A program made the position numbers and the translations under genes. Of a DNA stretch of 64,000 nucleotides, positions 46,236-55,026 are shown one piece after another. The stretch covers positions 1,364,001-1,428,000 of the forward strand of contig NZ_JABAIM010000001.1 of assembly GCF_012641365.1 (NCBI RefSeq). Reading direction: 5' to 3'. The notes beneath the pieces were generated by a model. The model saw only the letters and a program-made list of their open reading frames with translations. It was not told where the DNA came from and did not search any database. The DNA comes from Leeia aquatica. Its GTDB lineage: Bacteria > Pseudomonadota > Gammaproteobacteria > Burkholderiales > Leeiaceae. How positions within the stretch are numbered: the stretch's first letter is position 1; every line of letters begins with the position of its first letter.

Positions 46236-47036
46236 ATGATGAAGATGCCACGGCTTCGCGCAACACTGTTGCTCCCCATTGTACTGTCGATCCTCGCCAG
46301 TGCAGCGGCCTCTGCTTTGCAGGTCTTCACCGAGGAATGGCCCCCAATCACCTTTAGCGAAGCCGGCAAACCCACCGGTCTGGCCGTTGAGGTGGTGCAG
46401 GCCATGCAGAAGAGAATCGGCCAGCAGCAGGCGATCCAGGTGGTGCCGTGGGCCCGTGGCTATCGCATGGCCACCACCTTGCCGGATGTGATGCTGTTCA
46501 CCACCACCCGTACGGCGGAACGCGAGCAACTGTTCACCATGCTGGGGCCGGTGGCCTTGGGGGTAAACCATCTGTATGTGCGCCGCAATGACAACGTGCA
46601 GCTGCGTACGCTGGAAGAAGCCAAGACCATGGGCTTGGTCGGTGTATACAAGGATTCCGTCTGGCAGCAGCAGCTGGAGCGACAGGGCTTTGACACCCTG
46701 GATATCTCGCCCGATCCGCAAAGTGCTGCACGCAAACTGTTGGCCGGGCGGGTACGCTTCTGGTACGACTCCAACCTCACCGCCCCCGCCATCCTGAAAG
46801 AGCTGCGCGAGCCTACCACTGCCATCCGCAGTGTCATGGCGGTAGAAGAAAATGCCCTGTACCTGGCGTTTTCCAAAGGTACGCCGGCCAGTACCATTGA
46901 AAGCTGGCGTCAGGCGCTGCAGGCGGTCAAGGACAGTGGTGAGTTTGCGCGTATCTACCAGCATTGGTTACCTGGCGAGAAGGTTCCCATGCGGGTGGAG
47001 GTGATCGGCGTACCCCCCGGCACCCCTACCCGCTGA
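46236..47036 (+). CDS. periplasmic solute-binding protein, SBP_bac_3 type (copy 2)
   Basis: A 266-residue paralogue of the preceding gene. It has a signal peptide (ATLLLPIVLSILASAAASA) and the same core (FTEEWPPITFSEAGKPTGL, TTTRTAEREQLFTMLGPVALG, DPQSAARKLLAGRVRFWYDSNLTAP). CTATAGTAC lies at 46200-46208 with a 27-base leader and a GCAGGA ribosome-binding site before the ATG. It arose by tandem duplication. It could feed a distant ABC transporter or act as a sensor subunit; no transporter genes are nearby. Confidence 0.85.
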   Translation: MMKMPRLRATLLLPIVLSILASAAASALQVFTEEWPPITFSEAGKPTGLAVEVVQAMQKRIGQQQAIQVVPWARGYRMATTLPDVMLFTTTRTAEREQLFTMLGPVALGVNHLYVRRNDNVQLRTLEEAKTMGLVGVYKDSVWQQQLERQGFDTLDISPDPQSAARKLLAGRVRFWYDSNLTAPAILKELREPTTAIRSVMAVEENALYLAFSKGTPASTIESWRQALQAVKDSGEFARIYQHWLPGEKVPMRVEVIGVPPGTPTR

Positions 47037-47160
47037 TCCGCTTTGGCTTGCGCAGGCCTGTGGCTTGCTGCATGATGAAATAACTTGAATTTCAGGAGTA
47101 GAGACCGATATATCCAGTAACAGACATCACGACCGTTCACCCGCCAGAAGGAGGTGCAGC

Positions 47161-47433
47161 ATGCGTAACCCGAACACCGATATCCTGCATGTACTGGAAC
47201 GCTCCGACATGATCCAGTTCAATGGTGAATACGCCCGGCCGGATTTTCTGTACGTGCCTGCCGAAGATGAACCCAGCCACCCCGACGATGTGGTACTGGA
47301 AATCAGCGTGGCTGATGATGAAGTGGACTTTACCCTGTCCGAACTGGAAAACGCCAAACCCTTGGGTGAAGGCTCCTATCTGCTGGAAGACCGTGGCCTG
47401 CTGCGCTGCCTGAGCTCAGCCATCCTGCACTGA
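47161..47433 (+). CDS. small acidic hypothetical protein
   Basis: A 90-residue soluble, strongly acidic protein (for example PDDVVLEISVADDEVDFTLSELENAKPLG). I do not recognise a domain. A strong AGGAGGTG ribosome-binding site sits just before the ATG, and a bidirectional terminator follows, so it is a real, separately terminated gene. No hydrophobic segment or metal motif is visible. Confidence 0.7.
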   Translation: MRNPNTDILHVLERSDMIQFNGEYARPDFLYVPAEDEPSHPDDVVLEISVADDEVDFTLSELENAKPLGEGSYLLEDRGLLRCLSSAILH

Positions 47434-47455
47434 ACCGCAGGATGTGGCATCAAAC

Positions 47456-47490
47456 GAAAAAACGGCCCGCAAGGGCCGTTTTGTTTTCGG
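47456..47490. terminator. bidirectional terminator between the 47161 gene and sco
   Basis: AACGGCCC (47461-47468) and GGGCCGTT (47473-47480) flank GCAA, with TTGTTTT on the plus strand and a matching A-run (ACGAAAAA) before the stem for the minus strand. It serves both converging genes. Confidence 0.9.
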
Positions 47491-47495
47491 GTGGC

Positions 47496-48074
47496 CTACT
47501 CGGCCAGTAGCAGCCTGAGGTCGTGCGCCCAGTTTTCCGTGCCATGACCCAGCGGCACCATCAGCCTGGCCCTGCCCTGCCGGTCCAGCACAAAGGAAGC
47601 GGCGGAATGGTCTACGGCATAATTGCCGTTGGCGTCCGGTTTTTGCGCCTCCCCGACCAGTTTGTAATTTGCTTTAAACTGGGCCAATGCTGCACCTTCG
47701 GCACGTAGCCCGAGGAAATCAGGCGAGAAATAGGTCACGTACTGCCGTAGCACGGCTGCAGTGTCGCGTGCCGGATCGGCGCTAACAAACAGTACCTGCA
47801 CATCGCGGAAATCCTCACCCATCCGCTTGCGCACATTGGCGAGCTCCCCCAGTGTCACCGGGCAGACATCCGGGCAGTGGGTGTAGCCAAAGAACAGCAC
47901 CACCAGCTTGCCCTTGAAGTCGGCCAGCTTGCGGGCTTTGCCATTGAAATCCACCAGCGAGAAATCCCCGCCGATGGCGGAGCCGGTAATGTCGGTGGCC
48001 ACAAAAGGCTCCGGCTGCTTGCAGCCCTGCAGACCCAGCAACAGCACAACCATCCATAGCCAGCGCCACATCAT
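47496..48074 (-). CDS. SCO1/SenC-family copper chaperone lipoprotein
   Basis: A 192-residue thioredoxin-fold lipoprotein with the lipobox LQGC after a short hydrophobic leader. The copper motif is FGYTHCPDVCPVT (CxxxC) with the histidine in VDHSAASFVLD. Sco proteins deliver copper to the CuA site of cytochrome oxidase subunit II, encoded in this locus. It ends the cta gene run, ten bases after ctaB. Length and motifs are typical. Confidence 0.93.
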   Translation of the reverse strand: MMWRWLWMVVLLLGLQGCKQPEPFVATDITGSAIGGDFSLVDFNGKARKLADFKGKLVVLFFGYTHCPDVCPVTLGELANVRKRMGEDFRDVQVLFVSADPARDTAAVLRQYVTYFSPDFLGLRAEGAALAQFKANYKLVGEAQKPDANGNYAVDHSAASFVLDRQGRARLMVPLGHGTENWAHDLRLLLAE

Positions 48075-48083
48075 CCATGCCCC

Positions 48084-48995
48084 TTAAACGGTGACCGGCC
48101 AGTGCCAGTAATGATCCAGCAGCAGCGCGGCGAACAAGAGGGACAAGTATAGGATGGAATAGCGGAAGGTATGCTGTGACAAAGCGTCGCTATAGTGGCG
48201 GTGAATACGGACGGCCAGCCACAGGAAATAGGCTCCCAGCACCACCGCACTCGTCAAGTAGATCCAGCCCGACATGCGGATAGCTACCGGCAGCAAGGTA
48301 GCTGCGAACAGGATCACGGTGTAGAGCAGGATATGCAGCCGGGTGAACTGTGGGCCATGGGTCACCGGCAACATCGGCAGCCCCGCCTTGGCGTATTCAT
48401 CTTTGCGGTACAAGGCCAGCGCCCAGAAGTGTGGCGGCGTCCAGGTAAAGATGATCAGGAACAGCACCCAGGCTTCCGCTGGCACCTGTCCGGTAACGGC
48501 GGCCCAGCCCAGTACCGGCGGCATGGCACCACTGGCCCCCCCGATCACGATGTTCTGCGGGGTCGAGGGCTTGAGCAACAGGGTGTAGATGATGGCGTAG
48601 CCGACAAAGGTCGCCAGCGTCAGCCACATGGTCAGTGGGTTGACCCACAGCCAGAGCAGTACCATGCCACCACCGCCCAGCAACACGGCCCACTGCAGCA
48701 CCTCTCGCTCGGACACCTGCCCTTTGGGCAAGGGGCGGCCCTTGGTGCGTGCCATCACCGCATCAATGCGTTGTTCCACCAGGCAATTGATGGCAGCAGC
48801 AGCGCCCGCCACCGCAGCAATCCCCACGGTACCTGCCAGCAGCACCGGCCAAGGCACCATCCCCGGCGTGGAGAGCAGCATGCCGATCACGGCACAAAAC
48901 ACGATCAGCGACACCACACGTGGCTTGGTCAAGGCCATGAATTCCTGCCAACGCAGGCGGGTGGAAGCAGGGGGGGTACTGATTGTCATGCCCAT
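48084..48995 (-). CDS. ctaB: protohaem IX farnesyltransferase (haem O synthase)
   Basis: About 303 residues with nine membrane helices. The UbiA-family aspartate-rich motifs are [21 protein letters not shown] and [15 protein letters not shown]. It adds the farnesyl tail to haem B. I prefer ATG at 48995 (MGMTISTPP), just after GAGGG; a GTG at 49013 overlaps the ctaA stop. The product feeds CtaA, encoded directly upstream. Confidence 0.93.
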   Translation of the reverse strand: MGMTISTPPASTRLRWQEFMALTKPRVVSLIVFCAVIGMLLSTPGMVPWPVLLAGTVGIAAVAGAAAAINCLVEQRIDAVMARTKGRPLPKGQVSEREVLQWAVLLGGGGMVLLWLWVNPLTMWLTLATFVGYAIIYTLLLKPSTPQNIVIGGASGAMPPVLGWAAVTGQVPAEAWVLFLIIFTWTPPHFWALALYRKDEYAKAGLPMLPVTHGPQFTRLHILLYTVILFAATLLPVAIRMSGWIYLTSAVVLGAYFLWLAVRIHRHYSDALSQHTFRYSILYLSLLFAALLLDHYWHWPVTV

Positions 48996-49005
48996 ATCGC
49001 CCTCA

Positions 49006-50001
49006 TCATGCACTACGGATACGCCCGGTCCAGACGCGATAATTCAGCGTCACCACACTGCACAGCAGCAAAGCCGCCACCAGATTATGCGCCACCGCCA
49101 CCGCCAGTGGCAGCTGCAACAGAATATTGCCAATCCCCAGCGACACCTGCAGCAACAGCAAGGCCAGCACGATGCGGGCATGCCGGGTGAGGCCATAGGC
49201 GTGCTGCGCCCGCCAGGCAAACGCGCCTACCACCAGCAAGGTCAGCAGCGCACCCAGCCGGTGCACCATATGGATGGCAGTGAGATTGGCTTGGGTCAGC
49301 ATTTGCCCGTCGGGGGTTTCCCCCAGCTCACGCAGGACATGAAAGGCATGGCGGAAATCCGTCTGCGGCCACCATTGCCCCTGGCAGGTCGGGAAATCCG
49401 AGCACACCGTTGCCGCATAGTTGGTGCTGACCCAGCCACCCAGAATGATCTGGCAGGCCAGTACCAGCAAAGCCAGCAAGGCCAGGCCACGCAAATGTCG
49501 ATATTCGCTGCCGGATGCAGCATGCTTGGTGAAGACCTGCCGCATTGCCAGCCAGCTGAGTAGCCCCAGCAGGGTCATGCCGCCGATCAAGTGCGAGGTG
49601 ACAATGGCGGGCTTGAGCAGCAAGGTGACCGTCCACATGCCCAGCAGCCCCTGGAAAATCACCAGCGGCAACAACACGCTGGCCAGTAGCGGCGACTGCT
49701 GCAGACGTTCACGCTGCCGCCAGGCCATGATGGTGATGGCAATGATCAGCAGGCCGACACCGCTGGCCACAAAGCGGTGAATCATCTCTTTCCATGCTTT
49801 GCCCATCGACACCGGACCGGTGGGATGGGCTTGCTGGGCCGCGCTAATTTCCTCCGCCGCATGAGCCGGGCTCAATTTGCCATAGCAGCCCGGCCAGTCC
49901 GGGCAGCCGAGGCCCGCATCCGACAGGCGGACATAGGCCCCCAGCGCCAGCAGCAGGGCGGTAATGAGAGTCGTCCAGATCACCAGTTTGCGGTATGCCA
50001 T
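49006..50001 (-). CDS. ctaA: haem A synthase
   Basis: A 331-residue eight-helix membrane protein that oxidises haem O to haem A. Haem-ligand histidines lie in helices that contain [32 protein letters not shown] and [11 protein letters not shown]. Cysteine pairs are in the external loop [12 protein letters not shown] and in [11 protein letters not shown]. It lies between the DUF-type assembly gene and ctaB. Typical length. Confidence 0.93.
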   Translation of the reverse strand: MAYRKLVIWTTLITALLLALGAYVRLSDAGLGCPDWPGCYGKLSPAHAAEEISAAQQAHPTGPVSMGKAWKEMIHRFVASGVGLLIIAITIMAWRQRERLQQSPLLASVLLPLVIFQGLLGMWTVTLLLKPAIVTSHLIGGMTLLGLLSWLAMRQVFTKHAASGSEYRHLRGLALLALLVLACQIILGGWVSTNYAATVCSDFPTCQGQWWPQTDFRHAFHVLRELGETPDGQMLTQANLTAIHMVHRLGALLTLLVVGAFAWRAQHAYGLTRHARIVLALLLLQVSLGIGNILLQLPLAVAVAHNLVAALLLCSVVTLNYRVWTGRIRSA

Positions 50002-50005
50002 GGTG

Positions 50006-50575
50006 TCAGCCCAGCCCCTGATTGTTTTTCAACAGCTTGGCAAACTCCTGGATAACGGAGTGCGGCACCGCATCGGGGGCATAGCGAAACACCAGATTGC
50101 CATGCGGATCCATAATGAAGATGGCGTGCTCCGGTGCACCAAACGGCTGCAATTGCTTGAGCAAGGCCTCACCGCCACGGGCAACCAGCAGGCCTTCGCG
50201 ATCCATCGCCGGCAGCGATGCCAGCGGCGCAGTACCCGTCGCCAGCCACACCCGCTCTACCCGCCCCATATCCTTGCCTTGAGCCAGGCGGATCTGCCGC
50301 AAGGCATGCACCTGCTGCAGGCATGGTGCGGTGCACTCTGCCGCGCCCACGGTCAGCAGCCACCATTTACCGGCAAAGCGCTCTGCGGTGAGAGCTTTGC
50401 CCTCCACCGTCTGCAAACCTTCCAGCCGGGCGGGTGCAACCGGCTGCATCAAGGTACCGTAACTGCGTACCGTAGTGGGCTTGAAGAAGAAATAAGCCAC
50501 GGTCGCCGCCATGATGGGCACGGCACTTAGCAGAGCCAGCAAGTACAGGGTCCTGCGGTTGTTTGCCAGACTCAA
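50006..50575 (-). CDS. hypothetical membrane-anchored protein of the cta locus
   Basis: A 189-residue protein with one N-terminal membrane helix (TLYLLALLSAVPIMAATVAYFFF). A periplasmic thioredoxin-like part includes GKWWLLTVGAAECTAPCLQQVHAL (CxxxC) and HAIFIMDPHGNLVFRY. It resembles the SCO/TlpA fold and is found in oxidase operons of betaproteobacteria. A role in copper or disulfide handling for subunit assembly is inferred. It overlaps the SURF1 gene by four bases and precedes ctaA by four. Confidence 0.75.
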   Translation of the reverse strand: MSLANNRRTLYLLALLSAVPIMAATVAYFFFKPTTVRSYGTLMQPVAPARLEGLQTVEGKALTAERFAGKWWLLTVGAAECTAPCLQQVHALRQIRLAQGKDMGRVERVWLATGTAPLASLPAMDREGLLVARGGEALLKQLQPFGAPEHAIFIMDPHGNLVFRYAPDAVPHSVIQEFAKLLKNNQGLG

Positions 50576-51279
50576 TCACGCCTCCTGCTTTTCAGATTGA
50601 CCACCACGAACAGTACCACCATCAGCACCGCAATCAACAACCACTGCCCGGCATAACTGACATTGCGCAGGCGTCCATCGTCCACCTCAGGCCAGTCGTG
50701 GGCCAACCCGGCTTCCACCGCCCCGGTTTGCCGCACCAGCCACGGCAACACCGCTTGCTGATAATGCTGTTGGTAGCGCTGCGGATTCAGGTTTTGCCAC
50801 AGCTTACCCTGCTGCACATCCTGGCTCAATTCCATGGGCAAAGGCCCCGGCCAGACCACCTCACCACGCACACTGTCCGTCCGCGCCAGCGCAGCAAGAG
50901 CAATCTGCGCCTTGCCCGCGCGTGACACCCAGCCGCGGTTGACCAGCAGCCAGCGCGATTCACCACTCAGCTTCAGCGGCATCCACAGCTCGTAGCCCGC
51001 CACACCGTTTTGCACCCGATTATCCAGCCAGACTGCGCCTTGCGGCTGCCAGCTACCTTGCAATTGCACCGGTTGCCAGGGCTGTGGCGGCTGTTTCAGC
51101 ATCGCTGCCGCGTCCAGCGCCGGGGACTGCTGCATGAGCGTGAGCTGCGCCCGCTGAGCCGCCTTATGCTCAGCCTTGCTCCACTGCCACCAGCCCAGCC
51201 GCAGCGCCAGCAGCACTCCCACCAGCAACATCAGCCAAGCCCACCAGCGGGGTTGAAAACGGCGCGTGCTCATCATCAA
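50572..51279 (-). CDS. SURF1-family cytochrome oxidase assembly protein
   Basis: A 235-residue protein with two flanking membrane helices and the SURF1 core GSWQPQGAVWLDNRVQNGVAGYELWMPL and LVNRGWV. SURF1 helps insert haem A into the oxidase. The start carries three in-frame methionines at the N-terminus; the first at 51279 is used here. It is coupled to the downstream 50006 gene by an ATGA overlap. Confidence 0.9.
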   Translation of the reverse strand: MMMSTRRFQPRWWAWLMLLVGVLLALRLGWWQWSKAEHKAAQRAQLTLMQQSPALDAAAMLKQPPQPWQPVQLQGSWQPQGAVWLDNRVQNGVAGYELWMPLKLSGESRWLLVNRGWVSRAGKAQIALAALARTDSVRGEVVWPGPLPMELSQDVQQGKLWQNLNPQRYQQHYQQAVLPWLVRQTGAVEAGLAHDWPEVDDGRLRNVSYAGQWLLIAVLMVVLFVVVNLKSRRRD

Positions 51280-51354
51280 GCGGCCCTGCCGGTCTGTTCA
51301 CGCCTGAAGTACAATACGGGGATTGTGCTGCGGACATCAAGAGAGGGGAACACC

Positions 51355-51555
51355 ATGCGGGTTGTGGTCATCGTCATGCTGCTGGCCATCGTCGCCAGCA
51401 TGGGTTCTGCGGTTTACTATTTGCTGAGCCGGAAAAGCCAGTCTTCCGAGCGACTGGTGCGGGCGCTGACTTTCCGCATTGGCTTGTCCGTCTGCCTGTT
51501 TCTGTTACTGATGGCGGGCTTGTATTTCCACATCCTGCCAAACCAGCATTTGTAA
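51355..51555 (+). CDS. twin-transmembrane protein, DUF2909
   Basis: A 66-residue protein with two hydrophobic helices (VVIVMLLAIVASMGSAVYYLL and IGLSVCLFLLLMAGLYFHIL). This matches the small DUF2909 family often found beside oxidase genes in betaproteobacteria. It lies on the strand opposite to its oxidase neighbours, in the gap between SURF1 and ctaE. GAGAGGGG precedes the ATG. The function is unknown. Confidence 0.85.
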   Translation: MRVVVIVMLLAIVASMGSAVYYLLSRKSQSSERLVRALTFRIGLSVCLFLLLMAGLYFHILPNQHL

Positions 51556-51587
51556 TCGGGTGTGCCAGCCAAGCTGGTACACCCGAT
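51555..51587. terminator. strong hairpin between converging DUF2909 and ctaE genes
   Basis: A 15-pair stem (ATCGGGTGT with ACACCCGAT, then one G-T pair, then CCAGC with GCTGG) has a CAA loop at 51570-51572. No T-run follows on either strand, so it may end transcription weakly or protect both 3' ends. Confidence 0.55.
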
Positions 51588-51594
51588 GATTCAC

Positions 51595-52452
51595 TTACAG
51601 CCAGTAGACAAAGACAAACAGGCCCAGCCACACCACATCCACAAAGTGCCAGTACCAGGCTGCGGCTTCAAAGGCAAAGTGGCTATCCGGCTTGAAGTGG
51701 CCCTTGATCGAGCGCACCAGCATTACCAGCAACATGATGGTACCCAGCGTCACGTGTGCGCCGTGGAAGCCGGTCAGCATGTAGAAAGTAGAGCCATACA
51801 CACCCGAGGCCAGTGTCAGGTTGCCATGGGCAATGGCATGACCATATTCCTCCACCTGGAAGTAGAGGAAGAGTGCACCCAGGCCCACCGTCGCCGCCAG
51901 GCCCCAGATCAGCTGGGCGCGGTTATTCTTGATCAGCCCCCAGTGGGCAATGGTCACCGTGATGCCGGACGTCAGCAGGATCAGGGTATTGATGGCAGGC
52001 AGGCCCCAGGCAGCCACCGGGGTGAAGTGCTCCGGTGCCACCGGCGCGACCTGTGCGGGCCACATGGCCGTGAAGTCCGGCCACAGCAGCTTGTGGGTCA
52101 TATTGCCCAGCTCGGGTACCGAAATCACCCGGATGTAGTACAGCGCACCGAAAAAGGCGGCAAAGAACATCACTTCGGAGAAAATGAACCAGCTCATGCT
52201 CCAGCGGAAGGACATGTCCACCTTCTTGCTGTACAGGCCGCTCTCACTTTCACCGACAACTTGGCCAAACCAGCCAAACAGCATGTACAGCAGGATGGCA
52301 AAGCCGATGCCCAGTGCATAGTGCCCCATCTCCATGTGATTCATGGTGAAGGCAGCGCCCAGCCCCAGGAAGAACATGGCGGTTGAGCCCACCAGGGGCC
52401 ACTTCGATGGCTGAGGTACAAAGTAATGCGGCTGAGGCTGCGTACTGGCCAT
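51595..52452 (-). CDS. ctaE: cytochrome c oxidase subunit III
   Basis: A 285-residue seven-helix subunit III. The family segments SFRWSMSWFIFSEVMFFAAFFGALYYIR and FHGAHVTLGTIMLL are present, ending AWYWHFVDVVWLGLFVFVYWL. It is part of an aa3-type terminal oxidase. It follows the DUF2970 gene by 19 bases within the ctaC-ctaD-ctaG-DUF2970-ctaE run. Confidence 0.95.
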   Translation of the reverse strand: MASTQPQPHYFVPQPSKWPLVGSTAMFFLGLGAAFTMNHMEMGHYALGIGFAILLYMLFGWFGQVVGESESGLYSKKVDMSFRWSMSWFIFSEVMFFAAFFGALYYIRVISVPELGNMTHKLLWPDFTAMWPAQVAPVAPEHFTPVAAWGLPAINTLILLTSGITVTIAHWGLIKNNRAQLIWGLAATVGLGALFLYFQVEEYGHAIAHGNLTLASGVYGSTFYMLTGFHGAHVTLGTIMLLVMLVRSIKGHFKPDSHFAFEAAAWYWHFVDVVWLGLFVFVYWL

Positions 52453-52471
52453 GATGTCTTCCCTCTCTCCT

Positions 52472-52681
52472 TTAGTGACCGCTGGTAGCGATCAGGTATT
52501 TGACTGCGCCCAGTACAGTCAGCACAAACAGCACGCCACCGACGATCCCGGTAATGATCAGCTGCTTCGCCGTCAGGCGATGTGCATCCTGCTGGTAATC
52601 CTGGTTACTGCGAACCCCAAGAAAGCTCCACAATACCGCCACAATTGGCGATCGTTTGCTGCGGGGCTGGGGCTCACTCAC
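52472..52681 (-). CDS. DUF2970 small membrane protein
   Basis: A 69-residue protein with one C-terminal membrane helix (LIITGIVGGVLFVLTVLGAVKYLI) and the conserved VLWSFLGVRSNQDYQQDA segment. DUF2970 lies in this spot, between ctaG and ctaE, in many betaproteobacteria and may aid oxidase assembly. Its ATG overlaps the ctaG stop by four bases. Confidence 0.9.
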   Translation of the reverse strand: MSEPQPRSKRSPIVAVLWSFLGVRSNQDYQQDAHRLTAKQLIITGIVGGVLFVLTVLGAVKYLIATSGH

Positions 52682-53208
52682 GACTGATTCCCTTCAACTT
52701 CAAAAAACGTGTACGACAAGGTGACGGTACCGATTTCCTTGGGCAGCGCACTATCCACCAGAAACACCACCGGCATCACCCGTCGTTCACCCGGTGCAAA
52801 CTTCTGCTGGCGAAAGCAAAAACACTCCAGCTTCTTGAAGTGGCTACCCGCCTGCATCGGCGCGTAGCTCGGCACCGCCTGGATCACGACCGTCCGGTTG
52901 GTCCGGTTGACCACCTCATACTCCACCTGCTGCACCTGTCCCGGGTGGATACTCACTTTGCTCATCTTGGGCCGAAACTGCCACGGGCTGCTGCCGCGTT
53001 CATTGCTGTCCAGCTCCACTACCACTTGCCGTGTCGCATCCACCTGCGTGTTGGTCGGGCTTTCTGCTTGCAGCAAGCTGTTCAGGCCCAGCGCCTCGCA
53101 CAGGTGCTTGTAAAACGGCACCATGCCGTAACTGACCGCGAACATCAGCAAGGCCACAATAGTCAGCTTGAACAACAGCTTGCGGTTCAACACCGGCAGG
53201 TACAACAC
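52678..53208 (-). CDS. ctaG: CtaG/Cox11 copper chaperone for the CuB site
   Basis: A 176-residue protein with one N-terminal membrane helix and a periplasmic Ig-like domain. The copper-binding motif CFCF (LECFCFRQQ) is present. It delivers copper to CuB of subunit I (CtaD), encoded upstream. The start is GTG at 53208, following GGGGTGACG just downstream of the small assembly gene. Otherwise typical. Confidence 0.93.
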   Translation of the reverse strand: MLYLPVLNRKLLFKLTIVALLMFAVSYGMVPFYKHLCEALGLNSLLQAESPTNTQVDATRQVVVELDSNERGSSPWQFRPKMSKVSIHPGQVQQVEYEVVNRTNRTVVIQAVPSYAPMQAGSHFKKLECFCFRQQKFAPGERRVMPVVFLVDSALPKEIGTVTLSYTFFEVEGNQS

Positions 53209-53220
53209 AGCGTCACCCCG

Positions 53221-53340
53221 TCAAATGTGGCCAAACAACCACTGCTTGATCATGACGCCGACAAACACGGTCAACACAATCGACAGCAAAATCCACAGCA
53301 GGCGGCGGTTTTTCTGCTGCACTTCCGGTGAGCTACTCAT
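53221..53340 (-). CDS. cytochrome oxidase small assembly protein (39 aa)
   Basis: This 39-codon gene is easily missed because of its size. It encodes MSSSPEVQQKNRR, then one hydrophobic helix LLWILLSIVLTVFVGVMI, then KQWLFGHI. AGGAG stands seven bases before the ATG and the gene fits exactly between ctaD and ctaG on the same strand. A small one-helix protein in this position is known in betaproteobacterial oxidase operons. Its function in assembly is inferred. Confidence 0.8.
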   Translation of the reverse strand: MSSSPEVQQKNRRLLWILLSIVLTVFVGVMIKQWLFGHI

Positions 53341-53382
53341 CCACACTCCTCGCAGGCGGGTGACCGGCACCCGCCCCCATGC

Positions 53383-54993
53383 TTACTTGACGGTCGGCGG
53401 CACATCCCAGCTGTGATACGGTGCCGGGCTCGGCAGCGTCCACTCCAGACCTTCCGCACCATCCCAAGGCTTGGCTGCTGCAGGCTCACCCTTCTTCAGG
53501 AAGGTCACCTTGACCACAATCCACAGGAACAGCAGCTGGGTCAGGCCAAATCCGAACGCACCAATCGAGGCGATCTCATTAAAGCTGGAGAACTGCAGCG
53601 CATAGTCCGGAATCCGGCGCGGCATACCCGCGAGCCCCAGGAAGTGCATCGGGAAGAAGGTGATGTTGAAGAAGATGGTCGACAGCCAGAAGTGGGTCTT
53701 GCCCAGCTTCTCGTCGTACATGCGGCCCGTCCACTTCGGCAACCAGTAGTACACCCCGGCAATGATGGAGAACAAGGCACCCGACACCAGCACATAGTGG
53801 AAGTGCGCCACCACGTAGTAGGTATCGTGCAGGTTGATGTCCACCGCTGCCATCGCCAGCACCAATCCGGAGAAGCCGCCGAAGGTGAACTGGGAGACAA
53901 AGCCAATGGCAAACAGCATCGGGGTTTCAAAGCTCAGTGAGCCGCGCCACATGGTGGCCACCCAGTTGAACACCTTCACCCCGGTCGGCACGGAAATCAG
54001 CATGGTGGCGAACATGAAGAACAGCTGCGCGGTCACCGGCATGCCCACCGTGAACATGTGGTGCGCCCATACCATGAAGGACAGGATGGCGATGGAGGCG
54101 GTGGCATACACCATCGAGCCATAGCCAAACAGCTTCTTGCGGCTGAAAGCGGGAATGATCTCGGACACCACGCCGAAGGCGGGCAAGATCATGATGTACA
54201 CCTCAGGGTGTCCGAAGAACCAGAACACATGCTGGAACAGTACCGGATCACCGCCACCTGCCGCATTGAAGAAGCTGGTGCCAAAGTGACGGTCCGTCAG
54301 CAGCATGGTCACCGCACCGGCCAGCACCGGCATCACGGCGATCAGCAGGTAGGCGGTAATCAGCCAGGTCCAGCAGAACATCGGCAGCTTCATCATCGTC
54401 ATGCCCGGCGCGCGCATGTTGAGGATGGTGACGATGATATTGATCGAGCCCATGATCGAGCTCATGCCCAGAATGTGCACGGCGAAGATGGTCAGGTCCA
54501 TGCCGATGCCGAACTGGGTCGCCAGCGGCGGGTACAGGGTCCAGCCCCCGGCGGCGGCACCACCCGGCATAAAGAAGGAGATCACCAGCAGCAAGGCGGC
54601 TGGCGGCATCAGCCAGAAGCTCCAGTTGTTCATGCGGGCAAACGCCATGTCCTGCGCGCCAATCTGCAGCGGGATCATGATGTTAGCCAGGCCCACAAAG
54701 GCCGGCATGATGGCACCAAACACCATCACCAGTGCATGTACCGTGGTCAGCTGGTTGAAGAACTCCGGCTTCCAGAATTGCAGGCCCGGCTGCCACAGCT
54801 CAGCACGAATGCCCAGCGCCAAAAGGCCGCCGAAAAACAGCATGAAGAATGAGAACCACAGATACAGCGCACCAATATCCTTGTGGTTGGTGGCCATGAA
54901 CCAGCGCTGGAAGAACGCCGGTTTGTGATCGTGATGATCGTCGTGGCCGTGCCCAGCATCGTGACCGAGCGCGGCGTCTTGTGCATGCGACAT
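53383..54993 (-). CDS. ctaD: cytochrome c oxidase subunit I
   Basis: A 536-residue haem-copper subunit I with twelve helices. The CuB/haem ligands lie in [17 protein letters not shown] and [14 protein letters not shown], and the histidines of the low-spin haem in [12 protein letters not shown]. It reduces oxygen at haem a3-CuB. An N-terminal His/Asp-rich stretch ([14 protein letters not shown]) is unusual and may bind metal. It follows ctaC by 33 bases. Confidence 0.97.
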   Translation of the reverse strand: MSHAQDAALGHDAGHGHDDHHDHKPAFFQRWFMATNHKDIGALYLWFSFFMLFFGGLLALGIRAELWQPGLQFWKPEFFNQLTTVHALVMVFGAIMPAFVGLANIMIPLQIGAQDMAFARMNNWSFWLMPPAALLLVISFFMPGGAAAGGWTLYPPLATQFGIGMDLTIFAVHILGMSSIMGSINIIVTILNMRAPGMTMMKLPMFCWTWLITAYLLIAVMPVLAGAVTMLLTDRHFGTSFFNAAGGGDPVLFQHVFWFFGHPEVYIMILPAFGVVSEIIPAFSRKKLFGYGSMVYATASIAILSFMVWAHHMFTVGMPVTAQLFFMFATMLISVPTGVKVFNWVATMWRGSLSFETPMLFAIGFVSQFTFGGFSGLVLAMAAVDINLHDTYYVVAHFHYVLVSGALFSIIAGVYYWLPKWTGRMYDEKLGKTHFWLSTIFFNITFFPMHFLGLAGMPRRIPDYALQFSSFNEIASIGAFGFGLTQLLFLWIVVKVTFLKKGEPAAAKPWDGAEGLEWTLPSPAPYHSWDVPPTVK

Positions 54994-55026
54994 GGTAAGT
55001 CTCCTGATACGTGCGGTTCGGTCGGG

